The notes: generated by a model from the sequence alone, not told the origin. DNA of 64,000 nucleotides from Cohnella sp. SGD-V74 (GCF_003001675.1 NZ_PVYW01000002.1:310001-374000), one strand, 5' to 3'; counted from the stretch's first letter, positions 1-9,558 are shown. Made by a program: numbers and translations.

Positions 1-486
1 GAACACGGCGACCGGCGACGCGAGAGCGGGCAAAATATGTCCGAAATACGTGTCGTTGATATGAAGGCCGCTGATGATCAAATATCGCGGGATGCTGACC
101 GTCTCCGGCGCGAACATCAGGCTCAGCGTGATCATCCCCATGATCAGCCCCTTGAAGTGAAACCGGTACTTGGCGATGACGTAGGCGGCCATCGTGCTGA
201 CAACGATGACTCCGACCAGCGTTAAGCCGACGACGACGATGCTGTTGAACAGGTACCGGGTAAACGGAACCGCCGCGTTGGATGCGTGTAGCAGCAGAAT
301 TTCGAAGTTCCGGAAAGACGGATCCTGCACGAAGATCCGGGGAGGAAACAGGAACAGCTCGCTCTGCGGCTTAAACGCATGGTTCAGGATAAAGATGATC
401 GGAATCGACATGAATGCGGCCAGCGCCGTGAAGGCGGTCACCAGCACGACCTGGAACGGCGTTACTCGGCGAAGTTTGCGAATCAT
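1..486 (-). CDS. Carbohydrate ABC transporter permease, MalG type (partial)
   Basis: The C-terminal part lies beyond the left edge; 162 residues are visible. The protein begins MIRKLRRVTPFQVV, followed by a membrane segment, an extracytoplasmic stretch containing the NHAFKP-type motif common in MalG-like permeases, and further hydrophobic segments. It would form the inner-membrane channel for sugar import together with the MalF-type permease encoded 4 bases upstream (stop at 491, start at 486). It is the last visible gene of a four-gene importer operon. The sugar cannot be read from the sequence; the neighbouring GH3 enzyme and AraC regulator suggest a plant-derived oligosaccharide. Confidence 0.9.
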   Translation of the reverse strand, partial: MIRKLRRVTPFQVVLVTAFTALAAFMSIPIIFILNHAFKPQSELFLFPPRIFVQDPSFRNFEILLLHASNAAVPFTRYLFNSIVVVGLTLVGVIVVSTMAAYVIAKYRFHFKGLIMGMITLSLMFAPETVSIPRYLIISGLHINDTYFGHILPALASPVAVF

Positions 487-490
487 CGTT

Positions 491-1465
491 TTACAGCTCC
501 TCCTTCGAACCGAACAGCCGGTAGGCGAATCTCATCGCGAAGTAGCTGACGAGAAGCAGCATGACCGAGATCGCCGACGCGTAGCCCAGCTCGAAGCGGA
601 TAAACGCGTAGTCGTCGATATGGTTGATAACCAGATGCCCCGCGTATTGCGGCGTCACGGCCACCCCCGTCAGTTGGGTCGAGATGCTCCCCGCTTTCAG
701 CGTGCCTACGATCGTCATGACCGCGCTGAACAGCATCTGCGGCTTCATGGACGGGAGCGTAATGTAGAACACTTCCTGCAGCCGGTTGGAAATGCCGTCG
801 ATCCGGCCGGCTTCGTACAGCTCGCGGTTAACGGTCTGCAGCCCGGCAAGCATCGCCAGGAAGCCGACGCTGAAGCTCATCCACAGCGATACGATGATCA
901 TGACCTTCATCAGGTACTCCGGCTTCTGCAGCCAGATGATCGGGTTTTCAATGAAGCCGAAGCTGAGCAGAAACTGGTTCAAGTAACCGGTGCGGTCGCC
1001 GCTGAAGAGCGCGATCCAGACGACGGACAGGGCGACCGCCCCGGCCATCGACGGCGCGTAGAACGCGAGCGTGTAATAGTCGCGGATCTTGAGCGGCAGC
1101 TGCTGGATCAGCCATGCGAACAGAAAACTCAGCAAGTATCCGCCCGGACCGACGATCAAGGCGAACAGGAACGTGTTCGGCAGCGCTTTGGTCAAGAAAA
1201 TAACGTCCTGAGTGAACAGCGTGATGTAGTTGCTAAAGCCGATGAAACGAAGCGAGCCGAAGCCGTCGTACGACGTGAAGCCGAGCAGAGCGGCCATGCA
1301 GACGGGAATGACGATGAAAATAAGGAAACAAATGAGGAACGGCGCCAGGAAAACATAGACGAACGCGTCCCGCTTGATCTCGGCGAAAAACTGCCGAAGC
1401 TTGGCGCCCACGGAAGGCGGCCTCCTAAGCTTCGTTATTCCGGGAGTCAGCTCCGTATTGTTCAT
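491..1465 (-). CDS. Carbohydrate ABC transporter permease, MalF/UgpA type
   Basis: 324 residues with about six hydrophobic segments and the EAA loop (residues around EAGRIDGIS), which docks on the ATPase. It is a CUT1-family sugar permease in the cytoplasmic membrane. I chose the ATG at 1465: a GGGAGG site lies 7 bases upstream, and the ATG overlaps the binding-protein stop as ATGA, which suggests translational coupling. An in-frame ATG at 1480 would put the start inside that ribosome site. The next permease starts 4 bases after its stop. The sugar is unknown. Confidence 0.92.
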   Translation of the reverse strand: MNNTELTPGITKLRRPPSVGAKLRQFFAEIKRDAFVYVFLAPFLICFLIFIVIPVCMAALLGFTSYDGFGSLRFIGFSNYITLFTQDVIFLTKALPNTFLFALIVGPGGYLLSFLFAWLIQQLPLKIRDYYTLAFYAPSMAGAVALSVVWIALFSGDRTGYLNQFLLSFGFIENPIIWLQKPEYLMKVMIIVSLWMSFSVGFLAMLAGLQTVNRELYEAGRIDGISNRLQEVFYITLPSMKPQMLFSAVMTIVGTLKAGSISTQLTGVAVTPQYAGHLVINHIDDYAFIRFELGYASAISVMLLLVSYFAMRFAYRLFGSKEEL

Positions 1466-4428
1466 TGGGGTTCCTCCCATTCGTAAGGTTGCGTGACCTG
1501 AGGCACATGCAGATTAGAGCCCGGGGCGATTCCGAAATCCTTCTGCCTCCGGTTCATCTCCCGCTGCAAGCTCAGCTGCGCCTTCTCCAGCGATTCCTGC
1601 GCCGGGATGCGGTCCATCACGGTGGCGTTCCAGGCGAATTCCAGCTCCCGGTTCAAGAAGTAATAACCGGGGACATAAGGCATGTTTTTCGCCCATTTCG
1701 CCTGCTCGCGGAGCGCCTTCAAGTCGTCGCTCGGCCAGGACAACGATTTCATCGCTTCGACATTCGCCGTGTTCCAGCGGAATTCGATGCCGTAGAACGA
1801 CTCCATATCGCTGGCGTACTTGGCCTGCACTTCCGCGGAGGTCCACCACTTCAGGAACTCCCACGCTTCGTCCTTCTTGCTGCTCTTCTTCATGATCATG
1901 CCGGCCGACAAGCCTTGCGGCGACCATCTGGCGATCTCTCCGTCCGGCTGTCTGACGCCCGGCAGAGGCGCGATCTTCCAATGCCCGGTAATTTCCGGAG
2001 CGGCGACGAGCAATTGCACGTACGTATTGAAATCGGCGATGCCGATCGGAATGTCCCCGTCGCGGAAGTGCTGGAAGAACGCCGGGATATCGATCGGAAG
2101 ATTGTACTTGTCGTACAGCTCCGTCCACCGCTTGAACGCCTTGATCCCTTCGTCGCTCGTCAGAACGCCCGTAAGGCCGTCTTCGGAATAAAGCTCCGCG
2201 CCTTGCTGGAAAAACATCGTTGCGAAATCCGCCTTCGGGTAGTTCATCGTCATGCCGTTCTCCTGAAGCGTCGGCAGAATGTCGAAGACGTCGTCCCACG
2301 TCTGCGGCGCCTTCAGATTCAAGCTGTCGAAAATATCCGTGCGATAGAACAGCACCTGGAAGTTCTGAACCTCCGGCAGGCCGTACACTCCGCCGTCGTA
2401 GTTCATCGCGCGGCGCACGCCGGGAATGAACCGGTCGAACACTTCCTCGAATCCGGGATAGCCGGACAGATCCTCCACCGCGTCCCGCATCGCGTAATCC
2501 GCGGGCGTCGCTTCGCCGACGCCGAGCGCGACGTCCGGCACCTCTCCCGCCGCGTTGCCGAGAATGAGCATGTTCGGGTTCGGCATCAGGTTGACGTTCA
2601 CCTCGATGCCCGTCTTCGGCGTGAAGTCCTGGGCGATCATCTCGCGCAGCAGGTCCGCGTAATCGCGTCCGCGCTGCACCCAGATCGTCAACGCTTCCTC
2701 CCGGTTATGCTTGCGCATGTCGTAGTCCATCACGAAGGATCTGCTGAAATCGACGATCGAGTACGGAATGCGGGACAGCTCCGTCGGCTCCTTGAACCCG
2801 GGATCCGCCTCCGGCGTGCGAACGACGATAAAATCGAGCAGAAGGGGCTGCTGCGTGAGCGTCGTCATCCATGTGCCGATATTGCTCTGGATCGTGGAGA
2901 AATCGTTGATCTTGTTCGGAACGATGTCCACGTCCGCCCGCATCGCTTCCAGCAAATCGATCGAGTTGAGCAGCGCCTCGGAAATATCCGAGTTTTTGCC
3001 GTTCAAGCCGTTCAAGTAATCGCGGATATCCGCCAACCGCCGGATGAAGGCGTCCAGCTTCGGCTCGACGTCCGGATCGAACTTCTTCATGTCCCACGTG
3101 CGCTTCTCGTCCATGTTCGCGTCGTACGCCTTGACGCTGTAGTTGCCTGTAATGCGCCGCACATCGCGGTCGAACGCCGACAAATCCTGCAGCACGCTCG
3201 TCAAGGCGAGCCGGACCGGCAGCAGCGGCGACGAGTCGGCCGTCATTCGCAGCTTGTGGGAACCCTCGGTGAGATAAAACTGGTAAGGCTTGCCTTCCGG
3301 ATCGACGATCGTCTCGATCGTGAACTCGCGGTTGAATTCGAGCGGATACCGGAGCAGCTCCCGAAACGGAACTTCGCCGTCGATCTCGATCGTCCGGTAC
3401 GCCTTAAAGCCGTTGCGATAGTTTTGGTAGACTTTCAGATCGATCTCGTACCAGCCGTCCTTGGGCACTTGCAGCTCCCATTCCACCCATTCTCCCGGCA
3501 GCCTCCACCTTTGCCCTCCGAGAACGTTATAGGTGATATGTCCTTTCGGCAGAGGGGAGACGTACGGCTCGTTCCAATGGTCGGTCTGGATCGACAGCGC
3601 GGACTTCCGTTCGAAGTTTTCCGCTTCCTTCACTCCGTACCAGGCCGCCTCTTCGGTCGGGGCGGGCTTGCCCGCCGCGTATTCCGCGTAGGTCGGCAGC
3701 GGCTTCTTCGGCCGGAGCGTCAGCGATTTCAAGGCAATCGGCTCCTTGTGGCCGACGAGGCGAATCGTATGCTTGCCTTGCTCCAGACGATACAGCAGCG
3801 GTTCAGAAGAAACCGAGAAGTCGGAAGCCGCCTTGACCGACCAGCCGACGAGTTCGTCCTGCTGCGGACGAATCTGCATGCCGATCTCGTTGCGGTCGTA
3901 CGGATATTTGGCGTCCTTCCAGTTCCGCTGCAGCTCGATCCTCTCCGACTCCGCGAACGGGTAGGCGCCGTCGATCTGCACGCCTCGAACGATCGACCCT
4001 TTGCCGCCTTCCAGCGGCTTGTATTCGAACAGCAACTCGTACCAGCCCGCGGCGGGCGCATCGAACGTCCACTCCGCCCAGCCCTCCTCGTTCAGCCAGT
4101 GCAGCTCCGTCCCTTCCGCGCCCGCGACCGTCTCCAGTCGGGCTTCGGGACCCGAGGCCCCGTAGTCCGCGGGATCGATCACGATCGGCGGCCCTTCGCT
4201 TTCCTGGCCGGCCGAAGTCCCGGCTTCCTGCATCAGCAAAGCGTAAGGCGGCTTCTCGCCTTGTTCCTCGTAAGCCAGCAAATCGGCGACGCCGACGTCG
4301 GAGGCGCGTATTTCTGTCTCCCCGCCTTCGATCCAGCGGTAACCGCCGAACAGCACGGCCGCGGTGAGCACGAGGCGGATGGCGATGCGCAGGGCGGCGC
4401 GGGGAAGCTTAATGTTCTTCATCCTCAT
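1462..4428 (-). CDS. Very large extracellular solute-binding protein with N-terminal carbohydrate-binding-like domains
   Basis: 988 residues; ordinary CUT1 sugar-binding proteins have about 420-550. The N-terminus has one membrane anchor (about residues 12-32) and no lipobox cysteine, so it is probably held in the membrane rather than lipidated. Two related beta-rich segments follow (about 95-240 and 270-415), each with a WxEWxF/WVEWEL strand and a GWYEI/GWYEL turn like CBM6/35-type jelly rolls, then a helical stretch (about 415-560). A family 1 solute-binding domain fills about 575-960 (GVYGLPEVQNFQVLFYRTD; EAWEFLKWWTS). It overlaps both neighbours as ATGA and sits between the ATPase and the permeases. 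I infer that it captures a polysaccharide or large oligosaccharide at the cell surface. Confidence 0.88.
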   Translation of the reverse strand: MRMKNIKLPRAALRIAIRLVLTAAVLFGGYRWIEGGETEIRASDVGVADLLAYEEQGEKPPYALLMQEAGTSAGQESEGPPIVIDPADYGASGPEARLETVAGAEGTELHWLNEEGWAEWTFDAPAAGWYELLFEYKPLEGGKGSIVRGVQIDGAYPFAESERIELQRNWKDAKYPYDRNEIGMQIRPQQDELVGWSVKAASDFSVSSEPLLYRLEQGKHTIRLVGHKEPIALKSLTLRPKKPLPTYAEYAAGKPAPTEEAAWYGVKEAENFERKSALSIQTDHWNEPYVSPLPKGHITYNVLGGQRWRLPGEWVEWELQVPKDGWYEIDLKVYQNYRNGFKAYRTIEIDGEVPFRELLRYPLEFNREFTIETIVDPEGKPYQFYLTEGSHKLRMTADSSPLLPVRLALTSVLQDLSAFDRDVRRITGNYSVKAYDANMDEKRTWDMKKFDPDVEPKLDAFIRRLADIRDYLNGLNGKNSDISEALLNSIDLLEAMRADVDIVPNKINDFSTIQSNIGTWMTTLTQQPLLLDFIVVRTPEADPGFKEPTELSRIPYSIVDFSRSFVMDYDMRKHNREEALTIWVQRGRDYADLLREMIAQDFTPKTGIEVNVNLMPNPNMLILGNAAGEVPDVALGVGEATPADYAMRDAVEDLSGYPGFEEVFDRFIPGVRRAMNYDGGVYGLPEVQNFQVLFYRTDIFDSLNLKAPQTWDDVFDILPTLQENGMTMNYPKADFATMFFQQGAELYSEDGLTGVLTSDEGIKAFKRWTELYDKYNLPIDIPAFFQHFRDGDIPIGIADFNTYVQLLVAAPEITGHWKIAPLPGVRQPDGEIARWSPQGLSAGMIMKKSSKKDEAWEFLKWWTSAEVQAKYASDMESFYGIEFRWNTANVEAMKSLSWPSDDLKALREQAKWAKNMPYVPGYYFLNRELEFAWNATVMDRIPAQESLEKAQLSLQREMNRRQKDFGIAPGSNLHVPQVTQPYEWEEPQ

Positions 4429-5558
4429 GCTTCCGTTCCTCCGGCTGCCAGCGACTCTCCCGTCGTCACGTCGAAGAAATGCAGCTTGCCCTTGTTGAAA
4501 CCGATTGCAGGAACGTCGTCCTTGCGGTACGAGATTTCGGGCTCCGTGCGGGCGATCACTTTGTAATCGCCGATCGCCGCGTAGACGTAGCTGTCCGCGC
4601 CCGTCACCTCGGTCATCTGTACGACGCCGGCGACATATTCTTCCCCGTCCGCTTCCCCCGGCTTAAGCAGCACGTGCTCGGGCCGCACGCCCATAATGAC
4701 GTTGCGCACCGATCTCGTCAGCCGTTCGAATTGGACGTCGTATTCGCGCGGAAGCAGCAGCTTTAATCTTTTGTTCGTAAAATAGTAACGTCCCTCTTCC
4801 AGAGTGACGACGCCTTCGATGAAGTTCATCTGCGGAGAGCCGATAAATCCCGCCACGAACAGGTTGGCCGGCTTGTCGTACAGCTCTCTGGGCGCCGCGA
4901 CCTGCTGGATGACGCCGTCCTTCATGACGACGATCCGCGTGCCCATCGTCATCGCTTCGACCTGGTCGTGCGTCACGTACACGGTCGTTCTTTTCAAGTC
5001 GGCCTGCAGCTTGATCAGTTCCGCTCGCGTCTGCGCCCGCAGCTTGGCGTCCAGATTCGACAGCGGTTCGTCCATCAGGAACACTTGCGGCTCGCGGGCG
5101 ATGGCGCGTCCGAGGGCGACGCGCTGCTTCTGCCCGCCGGAGAGCTGACTCGGCTTGCGATCGAGCAGATGGGAGATTTCCAGCACCTTCGCCACCCGGT
5201 TCACCCTCAGCTCGATATCGAACTTGGCCGTCTTGCGCAGCTTCAGGCCGAGCGCGATGTTTTCATAGACCGACAGGTTGGGGTACAGGGCGTAATTCTG
5301 GAATACCATGGCGATGTCCCGGTCTTTCGGAGACACGTAGTTCACGAATTTATCGTCGATATACAGTTCCCCGCTGCTGATCTCCTCCAACCCCGCGAGC
5401 ATGCGCAGAGTCGTGGATTTGCCGCAGCCGGACGGGCCTACGAGCACCAGGAATTCTCCCTCTTCGATCGTCAGGTGGAAGTCGTTGACGGCCGGGCGCG
5501 ATTCTCCCCTGTAATTCTTGTAAACGTGATTAAACTTGATGCTTCCCACCCATTTCAC
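4425..5558 (-). CDS. Sugar ABC transporter ATP-binding protein (UgpC/MsmX family)
   Basis: 377 residues. It has Walker A GPSGCGKST, Q-loop MVFQNYALYP, signature LSGGQKQR, Walker B VFLMDEPLSNLD and the H-loop VYVTHD, followed by the C-terminal OB-fold regulatory domain of MalK-like ATPases (MGVRPEHV). It powers import through the two permeases downstream. The ATG at 5558 follows an AGGGG site. Most Firmicute CUT1 operons borrow a shared MsmX; here a dedicated ATPase is the first gene of the operon. Its stop overlaps the binding-protein start as ATGA. Confidence 0.95.
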   Translation of the reverse strand: MKWVGSIKFNHVYKNYRGESRPAVNDFHLTIEEGEFLVLVGPSGCGKSTTLRMLAGLEEISSGELYIDDKFVNYVSPKDRDIAMVFQNYALYPNLSVYENIALGLKLRKTAKFDIELRVNRVAKVLEISHLLDRKPSQLSGGQKQRVALGRAIAREPQVFLMDEPLSNLDAKLRAQTRAELIKLQADLKRTTVYVTHDQVEAMTMGTRIVVMKDGVIQQVAAPRELYDKPANLFVAGFIGSPQMNFIEGVVTLEEGRYYFTNKRLKLLLPREYDVQFERLTRSVRNVIMGVRPEHVLLKPGEADGEEYVAGVVQMTEVTGADSYVYAAIGDYKVIARTEPEISYRKDDVPAIGFNKGKLHFFDVTTGESLAAGGTEA

Positions 5559-5702
5559 CCCTCGCGTGTACGGATTCTGCTTTGCTTTAGTTCATGGTAA
5601 CGTAACCCCACTCGGGCAAAACAGGAGTGAAACTTGGCTTTTACAGTCTAGAATTGTCCTCCTGCCCAACCCGTCCGCCCGGGCGCAAAAACGTCTCTTC
5701 CC

Positions 5703-5731
5703 TTGTAGCGCGGGGGACGGAAAGCTAGAAT
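5703..5731 (+). promoter_or_regulatory. Putative sigma-A promoter for the AraC regulator at 5772
   Basis: TTGTAG at 5703-5708, a 17-base spacer and TAGAAT at 5726-5731. It lies in the 213-bp divergent region between the ABC importer and the regulator. Confidence 0.5.
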
Positions 5732-5771
5732 AGAAGAAACGATTCTACTTCTTTTATCCGGGGGATCGCCC

Positions 5772-6626
5772 ATGCATCCTTGGCACGAGAAAATTTCCTT
5801 GAACACGAGCCAGCCCCACAGAATCATCGTCAGTTCGATGGAAAACGGCTTTCCCGTCCATTGGCATCAGGAGCTGGAGATCGTATACGTGCTCGAAGGG
5901 CGAATGCGCATTGGCATCAACGACGAGCTCTACGCCCTGGAGGCGGGGGACGTGCTGTTCGTAGGCTCCTGCGAGCTTCATCATTACGAAGCCAATCCCC
6001 AGGGCTGTCACAAAATTATTCTTCAGCTCGGCATAACGGCGTTCGACGCGTTCTCGGACCTGATTTTCGGCCAGCGCATCTTGACGCCGCACCTTCGCGC
6101 GAACGCAGGCAGAGATCTTGACGGGGAGGATGCGGCGCTCAGGGAAGCGTTCAAACGGCACTTCTCAACGATTCACGAGGAATGGCGGAGTCGGAAGATC
6201 GGCCACGAGCTTGTCCTCAAGGCGAGAATCAGCGAGATCGCCGCGCTCGTCGTCCGGCGGCTTCCGATGGAGCCCTATTCCGCCCAGGAGAGAACGAAGC
6301 GGCTCGAACAGCTCGACAGGCTGAACAAGGTGCTGAAATATATCGAAACCGAGTATGCGGGGGATCTCTCGCTCGGCAGCGCGGCGGACATCGCCGGGTT
6401 CAGTCCGACTTATTTCTCCCGCTTCTTCAAAGAGGCGACCGGCTCCACCTTCGTCGATTACGTCAACGCGTTCCGCGCCAACGTCGCCAAGCGGCTGCTG
6501 GCGGACGGGGACGACTCCGTCACCGGCGTCGCGTACCGGGCCGGCTTCAACAGCATCGAGACGTTTAACCGAGTGTTCAAAAAAATCCACGGACGCGCCC
6601 CATCTTCCTTCCGCCACAAAAAATGA
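5772..6626 (+). CDS. AraC family transcriptional regulator with cupin domain
   Basis: 284 residues. An N-terminal cupin sensor domain (about 10-130, with HWHQELEIVYVLEG) precedes two helix-turn-helix motifs near the C-terminus (about 180-280; the second contains VAYRAGFNSIETFNRVFKK). It is divergent from the sugar importer and upstream of a GH3 glycosidase, so it most likely activates both in response to a sugar bound in the cupin pocket. A GGGGGA ribosome site precedes the ATG. A strong terminator follows at 6641. Confidence 0.93.
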   Translation: MHPWHEKISLNTSQPHRIIVSSMENGFPVHWHQELEIVYVLEGRMRIGINDELYALEAGDVLFVGSCELHHYEANPQGCHKIILQLGITAFDAFSDLIFGQRILTPHLRANAGRDLDGEDAALREAFKRHFSTIHEEWRSRKIGHELVLKARISEIAALVVRRLPMEPYSAQERTKRLEQLDRLNKVLKYIETEYAGDLSLGSAADIAGFSPTYFSRFFKEATGSTFVDYVNAFRANVAKRLLADGDDSVTGVAYRAGFNSIETFNRVFKKIHGRAPSSFRHKK

Positions 6627-6640
6627 CGACCTTATCGCAA

Positions 6641-6670
6641 CCCCTGACGGGAAATGTCGGGGGGTTTTTT
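6641..6670 (+). terminator. Rho-independent terminator after the AraC gene
   Basis: CCCCTGAC pairs with GTCGGGGG (one G-T pair) around a 7-base loop, followed by six T. Confidence 0.9.
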
Positions 6671-6687
6671 CTATATTGGAATCAATC

Positions 6688-6810
6688 CAAGCAAAAACGC
6701 CTCCAGCGTCATTTGGACGATGAATGCGTTTTGTCGGAGACGATTCAGATAAGGATAGCGAATTTTATACTTTCTGACTCGTCAAGCAAAAACGCCTTCG
6801 GGGTCATTTG
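6688..6810. repeat. Two 28-bp direct repeat copies, degenerate relatives of the 9.7-kb array
   Basis: Copies at 6688-6715 and 6783-6810 share CAAGCAAAAACGCCT, differ at a few middle bases and both end in GTCATTTG. Read on the minus strand they resemble the GACGCTCAAGG-CACTTTTTTGG core of the tandem array at 9659-10043, which suggests one dispersed intergenic repeat family. Confidence 0.5.
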
Positions 6811-6831
6811 ACGCTGGGGAAGCTTTGCGGG

Positions 6832-6896
6832 GACGATACAGGTAATAATAGGGTGAAACTTGTCCATTCTGTATCGTCGAAAATAAAACGTTTACA
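6832..6896 (+). promoter_or_regulatory. Inverted repeat and cre-like site ahead of the GH3 gene
   Basis: GACGATACAG (6832-6841) and CTGTATCGTC (6869-6878) form perfect 10-bp arms 27 bases apart. Just before the ribosome site, ATAAAACGTTTACA (6883-6896) matches 12 of 14 positions of the CcpA cre consensus. Together they suggest operator-type and catabolite control of the glycosidase. Confidence 0.4.
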
Positions 6897-6908
6897 GGAG
6901 GAGCTGCA

Positions 6909-9551
6909 ATGAGCGATAACACCGTAACCGCGCCCGTGTACCGCGATGCCGGAGCCCCGTTAGAGGAACGCGTCGCCGACCTGCTCGGCCGCATGACGCT
7001 TAGGGAGAAAGTACGCCAGCTCGACCAGTATTTCGGCGTCTCGTTCATGACCGCGGCGCACCCGGCGATGGATACCGTCATGGCCGCCGACGCGAAAATC
7101 CAGTGGGACAAAGTGATGGAGATTATCGGGGAAGACGGGATCGGCTGCATTCACGACCTGTACGGAACGGCCAAAATCAACAACCAGTTGCAGCGTTACG
7201 CCGTCGAGCAAACCCGCCTCGGCATTCCGATCCTGTTCAGCGAGGAGGCGCTGCACGGGCTGCTTCGGCCCGGCTGCACCGTCTTTCCGCACGCCATCGC
7301 GATGGCGTCCACGTGGAATCCGGAGCTCGTGCGCGAGATCGGCCGGGGCATCGCCGCGGAGACGCGCAGCTTCGGCATACACGAGAGCTTCGGCCCCGTG
7401 CTCGACTTGGCCCGCGAACCCCGCTGGGGGCGCGTCGAGGAGACGTTCGGCGAGGACACGCTGCTCGCGAGCCGAATGGCCGTCGCCATGGTGCAGGGCT
7501 TGCAGGGCGACAGCCTGGCCGCGAACGACAGCATCGTCGCCGAACCGAAGCATTTCGCCGTACACGGCATCCCGGAGAGCGGGCTGAACCAGTCCCCCGT
7601 CACGATCGGCATACGCGAGCTTGAGACGGTGCATCTTCCCGTCTTCGAGGCCGCATACGTCGAAGGCGGCGCCGTCAACGCCATGTGCTCCTACAATACG
7701 ATCGACGGCGTGCCGTGCGCTTCCGACCGCAGTCTGCTGACGGACGTTCTTCGGGAGCGGTGGAACATGCCGGGCTTTGTCCGCTCGGACCTCGGCGCCA
7801 TCTCCCGGCTGAAGAGCGCCCACTATACGGCCGGTTCCGATCGCGAGGCGATTCGTCAGGCGATCGAGGCGGGAACGGACATGCAGTATTACGACTTCCC
7901 GCATGAGCTGTACCAGGACGAGATCGTAGACATGGCAGAGAGCGGAGAGCTCGCGCCATCCGTTGTCGATCTTGCCGTCTCCCGCGTGCTGAAAGTCAAA
8001 TTCATGCTCGGCCTGTTCGAGAATCCGTACATCGACCCGAATCTGTACAAGAGCGCGGTTCGTCATCCGCGGCACGCCGCAATCGCTCTCCAGACGGCAA
8101 GGGAAAGCACGGTGCTGTTGAAGAACGAAGGCGGACTGCTGCCGCTGCGCAAAGACGTCGCGCGGATCGCCGTTATCGGGCCGAGCGCCGATACGGCCCG
8201 CTTGGGCGACTACACGCCGCACATCGAAGGCTTCGAGCCGACGACGGTGCTCGCCGGCATCCGCAAGCTCGTCTCGCCGGGCACGGTCGTCGATTATGTC
8301 AGAGGAGCGGGCGTGCTGGAAGACGAACTGGAGCCGATCCCGATCGGAAGCTTCTCCGACGGCCGCGGCCGCCCGGGGCTGCTCGGCGAATACTTCAACA
8401 ACCCCGATCTCGCTGGAGAGCCCGTCCTTGCGCGAATCGATCCGTACATCAATTTCAACTGGGTCATCACCAAGCCGGACCAGAGCATCGATTCGCACCG
8501 CTTCTCCGTTCGGTGGACAGGCAAGCTCGCGCCGGCCCAGGACTTCTCCGGCTACATCGGCACGGACAGCCAGGACAGCATGCGGCTGTGGCTGGACGGC
8601 AAGCTGCTCGTCGACGGCTGGGGCGAGGGCAAGAACGCGAGCCGGAGCGTGCCCGCGGAGCTGAAAGCCGGGCGGGAATACGACGTGATCGTGGAATATC
8701 GCAAGGACGCGAGCGGAGTGTCCGTGATGCTCGGCTGGAGCAACGGAGCCGAAGGCATCGAGGAAGCTTGCGAAGCGGCCCGACAAGCCGACGTCGCCGT
8801 CGTGGCGCTCGGCGATTCGCGGAGAACGTGCGGGGAAGGCGTCGACCGTTCCTCCCTCGACTTGCCCGGCCGGCAGCTCGAGCTGCTGAAGGCGGTTCAC
8901 GCCACCGGCACCCCGGTCGTGCTCGTCCTGCAGAACGGGCGGCCGATTACGATGGCGTGGGAGGACGCGAACATCCCGGCAATTCTCGAAGCCTGGTACC
9001 CGGGAGAAGCCGGAGGAGAAGCGATCGCGGAAATATTGTTCGGCGACTGCAACCCGTCGGGCCGGCTGCCGATCTCCTTCCCCCGTTCGCTGGGGCAGAT
9101 TCCCGTCTACTACTGCCGCAAGCGCGGCGGTCAGATCCACTACGTGGAAGGCGACAACCGTCCGCTCTACGCGTTCGGTCACGGGCTTAGCTATACGACG
9201 TTCGAGTACGCCGGCATCCGCCTTGACCGGGAACGCCTCTCTCCGGACGGCGAGCTGACCGTCACGGTCGAGGTGGCGAATACGGGCGACCGGGCCGGAG
9301 ACGAAGTCGTGCAGCTGTACTTGCGCGACGTCGTCAGTTCGGTCGCCACGCCGGATCGGGAGCTGAAGGCATTCCGCAGAATCCGCCTGGAGCCGGGCGA
9401 GAAGCGCGAAGTGTCGTTCACGCTCGGACCGAGGGAGCTTCGCCTGCTGAACAAGGATATGGTGTGGGTCGTCGAGCCGGGCGTGTTCACGGTTCTCGTC
9501 GGCCCCGGCTCGGACCGGATCGCTCTGACCGCCGACTTCGTGGTCGTCTGA
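6909..9551 (+). CDS. Glycoside hydrolase family 3 beta-glycosidase with PA14 insert
   Basis: 880 residues. The N-terminal GH3 barrel (about 30-330) carries the nucleophile motif VRSDLGA, making Asp294 the likely nucleophile; many relatives have SDW there. The alpha/beta C-terminal domain is interrupted by a PA14 domain (about 490-640, LLGEYF through LGWS), and a fibronectin-III-like domain ends the protein (about 770-875). There is no signal peptide, so it would act in the cytoplasm on imported beta-linked oligosaccharides, typically glucosides or xylosides. PA14 inserts usually shape the active-site entrance. AGGAGG precedes the ATG. It probably belongs with the importer and AraC gene upstream. 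Confidence 0.94.
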   Translation: MSDNTVTAPVYRDAGAPLEERVADLLGRMTLREKVRQLDQYFGVSFMTAAHPAMDTVMAADAKIQWDKVMEIIGEDGIGCIHDLYGTAKINNQLQRYAVEQTRLGIPILFSEEALHGLLRPGCTVFPHAIAMASTWNPELVREIGRGIAAETRSFGIHESFGPVLDLAREPRWGRVEETFGEDTLLASRMAVAMVQGLQGDSLAANDSIVAEPKHFAVHGIPESGLNQSPVTIGIRELETVHLPVFEAAYVEGGAVNAMCSYNTIDGVPCASDRSLLTDVLRERWNMPGFVRSDLGAISRLKSAHYTAGSDREAIRQAIEAGTDMQYYDFPHELYQDEIVDMAESGELAPSVVDLAVSRVLKVKFMLGLFENPYIDPNLYKSAVRHPRHAAIALQTARESTVLLKNEGGLLPLRKDVARIAVIGPSADTARLGDYTPHIEGFEPTTVLAGIRKLVSPGTVVDYVRGAGVLEDELEPIPIGSFSDGRGRPGLLGEYFNNPDLAGEPVLARIDPYINFNWVITKPDQSIDSHRFSVRWTGKLAPAQDFSGYIGTDSQDSMRLWLDGKLLVDGWGEGKNASRSVPAELKAGREYDVIVEYRKDASGVSVMLGWSNGAEGIEEACEAARQADVAVVALGDSRRTCGEGVDRSSLDLPGRQLELLKAVHATGTPVVLVLQNGRPITMAWEDANIPAILEAWYPGEAGGEAIAEILFGDCNPSGRLPISFPRSLGQIPVYYCRKRGGQIHYVEGDNRPLYAFGHGLSYTTFEYAGIRLDRERLSPDGELTVTVEVANTGDRAGDEVVQLYLRDVVSSVATPDRELKAFRRIRLEPGEKREVSFTLGPRELRLLNKDMVWVVEPGVFTVLVGPGSDRIALTADFVVV

Positions 9552-9558
9552 TGCAAGA

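Noticed and set aside
1465-4566. 1033-codon open frame on the plus strand
   Set aside because: It is the reverse of the binding-protein gene, has no ribosome site and encodes an Arg/His-rich sequence of no family; high GC content makes such antisense frames common here.
6960-9182. 740-codon open frame opposite the GH3 gene
   Set aside because: Antisense to a clear GH3 enzyme, no ribosome site, no recognisable domain.
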